Shown: positions 17,379 through 24,863 of the stretch, in pieces
Position numbering within the stretch: the stretch's first letter is position 1
Layout of the letters: each line of letters starts with the position of its first letter
Assembly: GCA_020725405.1 (NCBI GenBank)
Contig: DYFB01000007.1
Span: forward strand, 1 to 34,721
Source: Symbiobacterium sp.
GTDB lineage: Bacteria; Bacillota; Sulfobacillia; UBA995; UBA9673
Length of the DNA stretch: 34,721 nucleotides
Direction of reading: 5' to 3'
The notes under the pieces: generated by a model
The model's input: only the letters and a program-made list of their open reading frames with translations
Databases searched by the model: none
What the model was told of the DNA's origin: nothing
Program-made: the position numbers and the translations under genes

Positions 17379-17759
17379 CTACTTGGTTATCTCCGAGAAG
17401 TAGATGACAGTCGCCGGCTCGGACGGGTGGATGGTCCGTTCGTAGATCTTCTCGAGGAAGGAGACCACGTCCTCGGTCGTCCGCATGTCCGGGTTCTCGC
17501 CCCGGATGTCACGCTCGGAGAGATCGGCGAGCCGCTTCACCTCGACGAGGTCCAGGACGGCCCGGAAGAGCTCCCGGCGGGGCTTGAAGCGGTCCCCGTA
17601 GGTGACCAGGACCACGTCCCCGTCACGGTACTTGTCGGTCTTGTCGCCCAGCCGGATGGTGCAGACCTTCTTGCGGTTCAGGAGATTCGCGTGGTAGACG
17701 GCGGAATAGAAGTTCAGGCTTTTCACGGCATAGAGCCTCCCCTGTTCTGGCGTATTCAT
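17379..17759 (-). CDS. ASCH-domain-like protein
   Basis: AVKSLNFYSAVYHANLLNRKKVCTIRLGDKTDKYRDGDVVLVTYGDRF has an ASCH-like core; ATG at 17759. Confidence 0.65.
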   Translation of the reverse strand: MNTPEQGRLYAVKSLNFYSAVYHANLLNRKKVCTIRLGDKTDKYRDGDVVLVTYGDRFKPRRELFRAVLDLVEVKRLADLSERDIRGENPDMRTTEDVVSFLEKIYERTIHPSEPATVIYFSEITK

Positions 17760-17981
17760 GCCGATTGGAGCCCCCGGAAGGGTAGAGCCCAGCGGTCCGT
17801 ATGAACGCTTGCCTCCGTTCATTCGTCCAGGCTCAAGCAGGCTCCTGCCGCCGGAGCTTCCCGCTCAGATGTCTCCCTCGCGCAGGGCCCGCATGGGGCT
17901 GCTTCCGAGACCGCGGCAGAGCCAGGAACTCCACCGAGCGTCAGTCACAAGGGCCGCGCTCACCTGACTGGTCGGCCGTCC

Positions 17982-18340
17982 TCATCCACAACGGCGACCG
18001 GTTCCCTGAACGACCCGGTTGACGCAGGGCGGGTCGAGCCCCTCCTTGGCGACGGCCGTCACCACCCCGGGGACGAGATCCTCTATCTCCCGGGGCGCGG
18101 CCTTGTCACCGGCAAGGAAGGCCGTCGGGACGCCCGCAAGGCCGGCGGTCAGGGCGTTGATGCCTATTTCCCCCATAGGCCGGCCGTTGAGCCAGAAGTT
18201 GCGGATGTGGGGCATGAAAGACCTCCCGGGAAGTTGCCGTGGCCGTCCCAGGCCCACACTTCGGTTGCTCCGGCCTCCAAGACCCCGGTCACGAGAGCGT
18301 TGAGCTCGAGAGTCGCGAGGCGCCTCGCCTCCGTTTGCTC
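17982..18340 (-). pseudogene. Decayed M55 D-aminopeptidase (DppA-like) remnant
   Basis: Minus-strand frame A (18340 downward): EQTEARRLATLELNALVTGVLEAGATEVWAWDGHGNFPGG (M55 N-terminal region); frame B (ORF 18257..17982): MPHIRNFWLNGRPMGEIGINALTAGLAGVPTAFLAGDKAAPREIEDLVPGVVTAVAKEGL (M55 C-terminal half). The parts are in different frames with the middle missing. Confidence 0.78.
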
Positions 18341-18480
18341 TGGTGCCTATCCTCCGCGGAATCGGGTTTTCCTCCTCACAGTGGGGGTCTCATCCGAGAG
18401 TCATCGGTTTCCCGACCCGGCGCGGGCGGGGGGGGGCCGCAGAATTCGCAATAAATCGTCAGAAAAATCCCCTTCCTCTC

Positions 18481-18509
18481 TTGAAGGAGGAAGCCAGGGG
18501 TAGTAGAAT
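18481..18509 (+). promoter_or_regulatory. Vegetative sigma-A/sigma70-like promoter upstream of mraZ
   Basis: TTGAAG (18481-18486), 17-bp spacer, TAGAAT (18504-18509). Confidence 0.75.
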
Positions 18510-18520
18510 AGGGCCGTCGG

Positions 18521-18550
18521 TGGGATGAAGTGGGATAGGATGGGACACTG
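18521..18550 (+). promoter_or_regulatory. Putative MraZ-binding direct repeats
   Basis: TGGGATGAAG TGGGATAGGA TGGGACACTG: three TGGGA boxes at exact 10-bp spacing between promoter and mraZ start. Confidence 0.85.
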
Positions 18551-18553
18551 ACC

Positions 18554-18985
18554 TTGTTCTTCGGTGAGTTCCGCCACACCATAGACGATAAGGGCCGCCT
18601 GAGCCTGCCGGCCAAGTTCCGGCTGGAGCTGGGCGAGCGGGTGGTCATCACCAAGGGGCTCGAGCGGTGCCTTTTCGTCTTTCCCATGAAGGAGTTCGAA
18701 GCCCTGGTGGAGAGGCTCAAGGGGCTCCCCCTGGGGCGGAAGGAAGCCCGCGAGTTCTCCCGGTTCCTCCTGGCGGGGTCGACCGACGTTGAGGTCGACG
18801 GCCACGGGCGGGTCCTCATCCCACAGAACCTCCGGGAGTACGCGGGTCTCGAGCGTGAGACCGTTGTCATCGGGGTCTCGAGCCGGGTGGAGGTCTGGGA
18901 CCGTCAGGCCTACGACGACTTCAGCGACCGGGCCAGCGACGAGTTCGAGGCCACCGCCGAGAAGCTCATCGACCTTGGCATCTGA
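18554..18985 (+). CDS. mraZ: Transcriptional regulator MraZ
   Basis: MFFGEFRHTIDDKGRLSLPAKFR...STDVEVDGHGRVLIPQNLREYAGL; TTG start. Confidence 0.96.
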   Translation: MFFGEFRHTIDDKGRLSLPAKFRLELGERVVITKGLERCLFVFPMKEFEALVERLKGLPLGRKEAREFSRFLLAGSTDVEVDGHGRVLIPQNLREYAGLERETVVIGVSSRVEVWDRQAYDDFSDRASDEFEATAEKLIDLGI

Positions 18986-19008
18986 AAACCGTTACGGACC
19001 GGGGCTTC

Positions 19009-19029
19009 CCGGAGCCGGACCGGCTCCGG
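19009..19029. other. Strong intergenic stem-loop between mraZ and rsmH
   Basis: CCGGAGCCG (19009-19017) GAC CGGCTCCGG (19021-19029), followed by a second GC-rich dyad (cgccgccggcggcg). Confidence 0.6.
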
Positions 19030-19163
19030 CGCCGCCGCCGGCGGCGTCCCCGGGCCGAAGTTGCTGCTCCCCGATGCGTGGCGAGGACCGTCCGGAGTCT
19101 CGGAGGGTATTGCCCTGGCCACGCCCCTTTTAGAGCAGGCTGTTCCCCGGGAGGGTGAACGGC

Positions 19164-20102
19164 ATGACATACGGGCACACGCCGGTGATGGCGGACGAGG
19201 TCGCCCGCCTCATCGACGGTGGGCCCGGCTCGGTCTACGTCGACGCGACCGTCGGAGGCGGGGGCCACGCCGAGCGTCTGGCCGAACTGGCCGGGCCGGC
19301 CGGACGGGTCCTCGGGCTGGACCGCGACCCGGCCGCCATCGAGGCGGCCGGGAAGCGCCTCCGGAAGTTCGGCGACAGGGTCGTCCTCGTGCGGACTAGG
19401 TTCTCAGAGCTAGAGGCGGTCGTCCGCGAGACGGGTCTCGGGCGGGTGAACGGAGTCCTCTTCGACCTGGGCGTCTCATCAGCCCAGCTCGATGAGGTGG
19501 ACCGGGGTTTCAGCTTCCACGGCGAGGGGCCCCTTGACATGAGGATGGACCCGGCCTCCGGCGGACCCACGGCCGCTGACCTCCTGGCGGATCTCCCCCA
19601 GAGCGAGCTGGCCCGCATCCTCCGGGATTACGGAGAGGAAGCCTGGGCGTCGCGAATTGCAGCCTTTATCGTCAAATCTCGCCAGCGATCGCGCCTGGAG
19701 ACGGCCAGGGACCTCGTCGAGGTCATCAAGCAGGCCGTCCCGGCGCGGGCCAGGCGGCGCGGCCCTCACCCGGCCCGCCGGACGTTCCAGGCCCTGCGGA
19801 TTGCGGTGAACGATGAGCTGGGCGAGCTCGAGAGGGCTCTGGCTCAGGTTCCTTCGGTCCTGGTCACCGGGGGGCGGGTGGTGGTCATCTCCTACCACTC
19901 GCTGGAGGACCGTATCGTCAAGAGGGCCTTCCGGGAGGCCGAGAAGGGCTGCCGGTGCCCGCCGGGCCTGCCCGAGTGCCGGTGCGGGGGAGAGAGGACG
20001 CTGAGAGTCCTGACCCGTCGCCCCCTGACCCCTGGTGAGCGGGAGAAGGCGGCGAACCCGCGGGCGTCGAGCGCGAAGCTGAGAGCGGCGGAACGGTTAT
20101 AG
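19164..20102 (+). CDS. rsmH: 16S rRNA (cytosine(1402)-N4)-methyltransferase
   Basis: MTYGHTPVMADEVARLIDGGPGSVYVDATVGGGGHAERLAEL...GVLFDLGVSSAQLDEVDRGFSF...VVISYHSLEDRIVKRAFRE. Confidence 0.96.
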   Translation: MTYGHTPVMADEVARLIDGGPGSVYVDATVGGGGHAERLAELAGPAGRVLGLDRDPAAIEAAGKRLRKFGDRVVLVRTRFSELEAVVRETGLGRVNGVLFDLGVSSAQLDEVDRGFSFHGEGPLDMRMDPASGGPTAADLLADLPQSELARILRDYGEEAWASRIAAFIVKSRQRSRLETARDLVEVIKQAVPARARRRGPHPARRTFQALRIAVNDELGELERALAQVPSVLVTGGRVVVISYHSLEDRIVKRAFREAEKGCRCPPGLPECRCGGERTLRVLTRRPLTPGEREKAANPRASSAKLRAAERL

Positions 20103-20115
20103 CCCCCCGGGGGGG

Positions 20116-20877
20116 GTGAATAGGTTGTTGCTGGTAACGAGATCGTGGATTGACCAGGACAGGCCCAGGGCGAGGGTCGCTGGCGTCTATCTCCCACGCC
20201 GCACGCGAGTCGGGCTGAGGACGGAGCGCGTGGGGTTGAGGATGGAGCGCGTGGGGCTGAGGACGGACCGCGCCGGGCTGAGGACGGACCGCGCCGGGCT
20301 GAGGACAGGTTCCGGTCTCCGGGAGGAGTTCGTGGTGCGGAGCGGACCCGGGGCCCGCCTCGCGCGGCCCGCGCGGCCGAACCCGGGGGAGGAGGCTGCC
20401 CGGGCCGGCTTCCGCAGCTACCTCCTGTACCTGGCGATAGCTTTTGTGCTGGCGGTGGCCCTTTCGTGGAGCTACTCGACCACGGCCCGTCTCGGCTACC
20501 GTATCGAGAACCTCAAGCGGGAGATCGCCTCGCTACAGCGGGATCAGGAGAAGCTCCGGTACGAGCTCGCCGGTCTGCAGTCGATGGCTCGCATAGAGCA
20601 GGAGGCGACGCGCAGGCTGGGGATGGTCCGTCCGTCCTACGTGCGGGTCGTCCCGACGGCGACGGACGCGGAGACCGATGCGGTCGGGTCCGCTCCGGAT
20701 TCCGGCTGGAGCACGGCCAGAATCATCCAGCTGACCCCGGCGGGGAGCGCCCGGGCCCAGGCCGCGGAGATGGCCGGGATCCCGGCGGACGAGCGGGGGC
20801 TCGTGCGCTCGCTCTGGGACCGGCTCTACCAGTGGCTGACAGGCGTCTCGCAGGCTGAGGCCCGCGGCTGGCACTGA
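20116..20877 (+). CDS. ftsL: Cell-division protein FtsL-like, with repeat-containing N-terminal tail
   Basis: Position between rsmH and PBP; single TM (YLLYLAIAFVLAVALSW) followed by a coiled coil (RIENLKREIASLQRDQEKLRYELAGLQS...IEQEATRRLGM). Confidence 0.82.
   Translation: MNRLLLVTRSWIDQDRPRARVAGVYLPRRTRVGLRTERVGLRMERVGLRTDRAGLRTDRAGLRTGSGLREEFVVRSGPGARLARPARPNPGEEAARAGFRSYLLYLAIAFVLAVALSWSYSTTARLGYRIENLKREIASLQRDQEKLRYELAGLQSMARIEQEATRRLGMVRPSYVRVVPTATDAETDAVGSAPDSGWSTARIIQLTPAGSARAQAAEMAGIPADERGLVRSLWDRLYQWLTGVSQAEARGWH
20209..20310 (+). repeat. 21-bp tandem repeat (~5 units) inside ftsL encoding [VA]GLR[TM][ED]R heptapeptides
   Basis: Units at 20209, 20230, 20251, 20272 and 20293 (last partial): VGLRTER-VGLRMER-VGLRTDR-AGLRTDR-AGLRTG. 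Confidence 0.93.
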
Positions 20878-20928
20878 GCCGGACGGGGCGACCTTCCTCC
20901 GGGCCGGTCTCGAAAGCGGGGAACAGGC

Positions 20929-23043
20929 GTGGCGACACAGCCCGGCATCGGCCTGCGGAGGCGCATCCTCGTCCTCCTCGTCTTCTTCGTCAGCTTCACC
21001 CTCGTCCTTACCGGGCGCCTCGCCTTCCTGCAGTTCGTGCGGGGGGCCGAGCTGAGGGCCCGGGCCGAGGACGTCCGGACCCGGGAGGTCGCCATCGAAG
21101 CCAGGCGCGGGGTCATCTATGACCGCATGGGCCGCGAGCTGGCCGTGAGCGTCAACGTCGACTCCATCTTCGCCGTGCCGGCCGAAGTCAGGGACGCGCC
21201 GGAGACCGCGCGGAAGCTCGCCGAGGTTCTGGGGCTCGACCAGAACTGGGTCCTTGGGCGCCTCACCCAGAAGGAGTCCTTCGTCTGGGTGAGGCGGAAG
21301 GTCTCCGATGAGCAGTCGCAGGCGGTGAAGGCCCTCGGGCTACCGGGCATCGGGTTCACCCAGGAGAGCATGAGGGTCTACCCGAAGAAGACCCTGGCCG
21401 CCCACGTCCTGGGTTTCGCCGGGATCGACAGCCAGGGCCTGGCCGGGGTGGAGTACAGTTACGACGCCCGCCTGCGAGGCCTTCAGGGCTACATCCTCAT
21501 CGAGTACGACGCCATCGGCCACCAGATCCCCTACGCGATGCACGGCTATATCCCGCCCGCGGACGGGCAGAGCCTTGTCCTGACGATCGACGAGGTTATC
21601 CAGAGCCTCGTCGAGCGGGAGCTTGATCAGATCGTCGCCCAGCACAGCCCCAAGAACGCGACGATCATCGTCATGGACCCGAAGACGGGTGAGATCCTCG
21701 CCCTCGGGGTCCGCCCGACCTTCGACCCGAACCGCTTCGCCGACTACCCGCAGTCCTACTGGCGCAATTTCGCCATCAGCGACACCTACCACCCCGGGTC
21801 GACCTTCAAACCCGTCACGGCCGCCGCGGCGGTCGAGGAGGGCGTGGTCTCTTGGGGGGACCACTTCGACTGCAGGGGGGCGCTGGTCGTGGACGGACGG
21901 GCCATCCATTGCCACTCGGCCGGCCATGGGTCGCTCGACCTCACCGAGGTCATCCAGTACTCCTGCAACGTGGGGTTCATGCAGATAGGCTTCCGCCTGG
22001 GCGTCGAGGGCTTCTACCGCTACTGGCGGGCTTTCGGCCTGGACCGTCCGACAGGCATCGACCTTCCCGGGGAGGCCGTCAGTCTGTTCATCCCGGAGGA
22101 CCAGTGTAAGAGAGTCGACCTCGCCGTCATGTCCTTCGGGCAGACGCTCAGCGTCACGCCCATCGAGCTCATCCGGGCCATGGCCGCCATCTGTAACGGC
22201 GGCTACCTCGTCACCCCCCATGTGGCCAAGGAGTTCCGGGACAAGGAAGGCCGGGTCATCGAAGTTCTGGAGTGGCCGGTCGGCCCCCAGGTCCTCTCGG
22301 CCGAGACCTCGCGCGAGATGAACCGGGCCATGCAGGCGGTCGTCGAGGCCGGGACCGGGAAGGTGGCCTACATGCCGGGCTACCGGCTGGCCGGGAAGAC
22401 CGGGACCTCCCAGAAGACCATCGGCGGGGTCGTCTCGTCGAGCGTCTTCGTCGGCTCGTTCTGCGGCTTCGGGCCGGCCGACGACCCGCAGGTCATCGTC
22501 CTCGTCGTGGTGGACGAGCCGAAGGGGACCTACTACGGGGCCCAGGTGGCCGCCCCGGCCTTCGGCCGCTTGATGCGGGACATCTACCGCTACCTGGAGA
22601 TACCTCTCGTCTACGACGAGAAGGAGCAGAAGGCCATCAAGGAGAGGGACGGGACGGCCCAGAGCGAAGTGACAGTCCCGAGCGTGGTCGGTCGGGCGGT
22701 GGGCGAGGCCCTGGCGCTCCTGCACGCCGGAGGTCTCCGGGCCGAGGTGGCCTCGGGAGCGGGCGGCATCGTGATCCGGCAGACGCCCGGACCGGAGGCG
22801 AGGGTGCCCCTGGGGACCCTGGTCCTCATCGAGGCCGACCCCGGAGGGCCGTCCGGGAACCTCGTCAGCGTACCAAACGTCCGGGGCCGGACCATCACCC
22901 AGGCGGCGCTCCTCCTCGAGTCGGTGGGTCTGCACCTCGAGGTGGAGGGCAGCGGGCTCGCCGTCGCCCAGAGCCCTTCCGCCGGGACGGCGGTCCAGGC
23001 CGGGACGACCGTGAGAGTGACGTTCGAGCCGCCGAAGCCCTGA
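20929..23043 (+). CDS. spoVD: Class B penicillin-binding protein with C-terminal PASTA domains (SpoVD/FtsI type)
   Basis: PGSTFKPVT (SxxK), YSCNVGF (SxN), GKTGTSQK (KTG) motifs; two PASTA-like repeats at the C-terminus (TVPSVVGRAVGEALALL..., SVPNVRGRTITQAALLL...). Confidence 0.93.
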   Translation: MATQPGIGLRRRILVLLVFFVSFTLVLTGRLAFLQFVRGAELRARAEDVRTREVAIEARRGVIYDRMGRELAVSVNVDSIFAVPAEVRDAPETARKLAEVLGLDQNWVLGRLTQKESFVWVRRKVSDEQSQAVKALGLPGIGFTQESMRVYPKKTLAAHVLGFAGIDSQGLAGVEYSYDARLRGLQGYILIEYDAIGHQIPYAMHGYIPPADGQSLVLTIDEVIQSLVERELDQIVAQHSPKNATIIVMDPKTGEILALGVRPTFDPNRFADYPQSYWRNFAISDTYHPGSTFKPVTAAAAVEEGVVSWGDHFDCRGALVVDGRAIHCHSAGHGSLDLTEVIQYSCNVGFMQIGFRLGVEGFYRYWRAFGLDRPTGIDLPGEAVSLFIPEDQCKRVDLAVMSFGQTLSVTPIELIRAMAAICNGGYLVTPHVAKEFRDKEGRVIEVLEWPVGPQVLSAETSREMNRAMQAVVEAGTGKVAYMPGYRLAGKTGTSQKTIGGVVSSSVFVGSFCGFGPADDPQVIVLVVVDEPKGTYYGAQVAAPAFGRLMRDIYRYLEIPLVYDEKEQKAIKERDGTAQSEVTVPSVVGRAVGEALALLHAGGLRAEVASGAGGIVIRQTPGPEARVPLGTLVLIEADPGGPSGNLVSVPNVRGRTITQAALLLESVGLHLEVEGSGLAVAQSPSAGTAVQAGTTVRVTFEPPKP

Positions 23044-23145
23044 GCCGCCCGAGCCGTGGGGTCCCGGCCCAGCCCCTGACCGGGGCCTCGGGCCGGTGGA
23101 ATGTCCTGCCAAGAGACGGCTAAAGCTAGCCCCGCACCGGACGCG

Positions 23146-23204
23146 GCGCGACAGGGGGAAGCGGACACGTTCCGGCGCGCGACAGGGGGAGAGCGATGTT
23201 CCGG
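23146..23204 (+). repeat. Imperfect ~31-bp tandem duplication covering the murE translation start
   Basis: GCGCGACAGGGGGA-AGCGGACACGTTCCGG (23146-23175) versus GCGCGACAGGGGGAGAGCGATGTTCCGG (23177-23204; ATG is the murE start). Confidence 0.75.
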
Positions 23205-24863
23205 CTCTGTGACCTTCTTGAGGGCCTTGAGACCGGCCCGGTCGTGGGCGACCCGACCGTCCCGGTCAGCGATATCTGCTACGATTCGCGGTCCGTCCGC
23301 CCCGGAGCAGTCTTCTTCTGCGTCCGGGGGTTCAGGCTGGACGGGCACGATTTCATCCCCGAGGCCGTGGGCCGCGGGGCCGTGGCCCTGGTCGTCGAGG
23401 GCCTGGAGGGTCTCGCGGCGGCGAGGAGCCGTCTCGGACCCGCGTCCGACGGGCGGGCCCCGGCCCCCGGGACGGCCCCCGTCGTGGTCGTCGTCCCGGA
23501 CGTGCGGGCGGCCATGGGCCCGGCGGCGGCCAACTTCTACGGGCACCCGTCCCGGCGCCTGAGGACGATCGGTGTGACCGGAACGAACGGGAAGACGACG
23601 ACCACCCATCTCGTGCGGGAGCTCCTGGTTAAGGCCGGCGGCCGCTCCTGCGGGCTCATCGGCACGGTCCACAACGTGGTGGGGGGCAGGTCCCTTCCGG
23701 CCGGGCGGACGACCCCGGAGGCCTTCGACCTCCAGCGGCTGGCCGACGAGATGCTCAGGGCCGGGGACACCCATCTCGTCATGGAGGTCGCCTCGCACGG
23801 CCTGGCCCTCGGAAGGGTCCGGGGCTTCGGGTTCGACGTCGGGGTTTTCACCAACCTGACCCAGGACCACCTGGACTTCCACGGCGACTTCGAGAGCTAC
23901 TTCCAGGCCAAGGCCCGCCTCTTCCGGGAGCTCGGGACCTCCTCCCGGGGCCGGGCGAAGGGGGGCGCGAAGGCCGCCGTCCTCAACAGCGGAGACCCGG
24001 CCTCGGGGCGCCTGGCCGGGCTGACCTCGGTCCCGGTGGTGACCTACGGCCTCGAGAGCCCGGCCGCGGCGCTCCGGGCCCGAGACATCCGGCTCGCTCC
24101 TGGTCGGACAAGCTTCATCCTGGAGGCTGAGGCCGGACTGGGGATCGGCCTCCCGGGCGTGGGGGCCTTCGAGGTCCCGGCAATCCTCTCCCTGACCGGG
24201 AGGTACAACCTGGAGAACGCCCTCGCCGCTCTGGCGGTGGCCTTGATCGAAGGTGTGCCGACCCCGGCGGCCGTGGCCGCCCTGGCCGACGTGAAGGGAG
24301 CGCCGGGCCGGTTCGAGACGGTGGACGCCGGGCAGGAGTTCGCGGCCGTCGTGGACTACGCCCATACGCCGGACGGGCTCGAGAACGTCCTCGAGGCCGC
24401 CCGGGCCCTCCGCCCACGGCGGCTCATAACCGTCTTCGGCTGCGGGGGGGACCGCGACCGCACCAAGCGACCCCTCATGGGAGAGGTCGCGGCCCGCCTG
24501 TCCGACCTGTGCGTCGTGACGTCGGACAACCCCCGAAGCGAGGACCCTCTGGCTGTGATCGGGGACATCCTGCCCGGACTCCGGAGGCTGGGACGGCGTG
24601 AGGGCCGGGACTACCTGGTCGAACCGGACCGCGCCAAGGCCATCGAGCTCGCCGTCCGCTCGGCGGAGCCCGGCGACTTCGTCGTCGTCGCGGGCAAGGG
24701 GCACGAGACCTACCAGGTATTCGCTGACCGGACCGTCCACTTCGACGACCGCGAGGTCTTGAGGGAGGCGATCGGCCGGAACGCCGGGCGGGGGCCCGCC
24801 AGCCCCGCCGCTTGTCCGGGCGACCGCGCCGGCTCTCCGGGGGGTGAGGGAGCTGGCGGCTGA
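23196..24863 (+). CDS. murE: UDP-N-acetylmuramyl-tripeptide synthetase (likely meso-DAP-adding)
   Basis: GVTGTNGKTTTTHLV ATP-binding motif; TSDNPRSEDP (DNPR motif associated with meso-diaminopimelate specificity). Confidence 0.96.
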   Translation: MFRLCDLLEGLETGPVVGDPTVPVSDICYDSRSVRPGAVFFCVRGFRLDGHDFIPEAVGRGAVALVVEGLEGLAAARSRLGPASDGRAPAPGTAPVVVVVPDVRAAMGPAAANFYGHPSRRLRTIGVTGTNGKTTTTHLVRELLVKAGGRSCGLIGTVHNVVGGRSLPAGRTTPEAFDLQRLADEMLRAGDTHLVMEVASHGLALGRVRGFGFDVGVFTNLTQDHLDFHGDFESYFQAKARLFRELGTSSRGRAKGGAKAAVLNSGDPASGRLAGLTSVPVVTYGLESPAAALRARDIRLAPGRTSFILEAEAGLGIGLPGVGAFEVPAILSLTGRYNLENALAALAVALIEGVPTPAAVAALADVKGAPGRFETVDAGQEFAAVVDYAHTPDGLENVLEAARALRPRRLITVFGCGGDRDRTKRPLMGEVAARLSDLCVVTSDNPRSEDPLAVIGDILPGLRRLGRREGRDYLVEPDRAKAIELAVRSAEPGDFVVVAGKGHETYQVFADRTVHFDDREVLREAIGRNAGRGPASPAACPGDRAGSPGGEGAGG

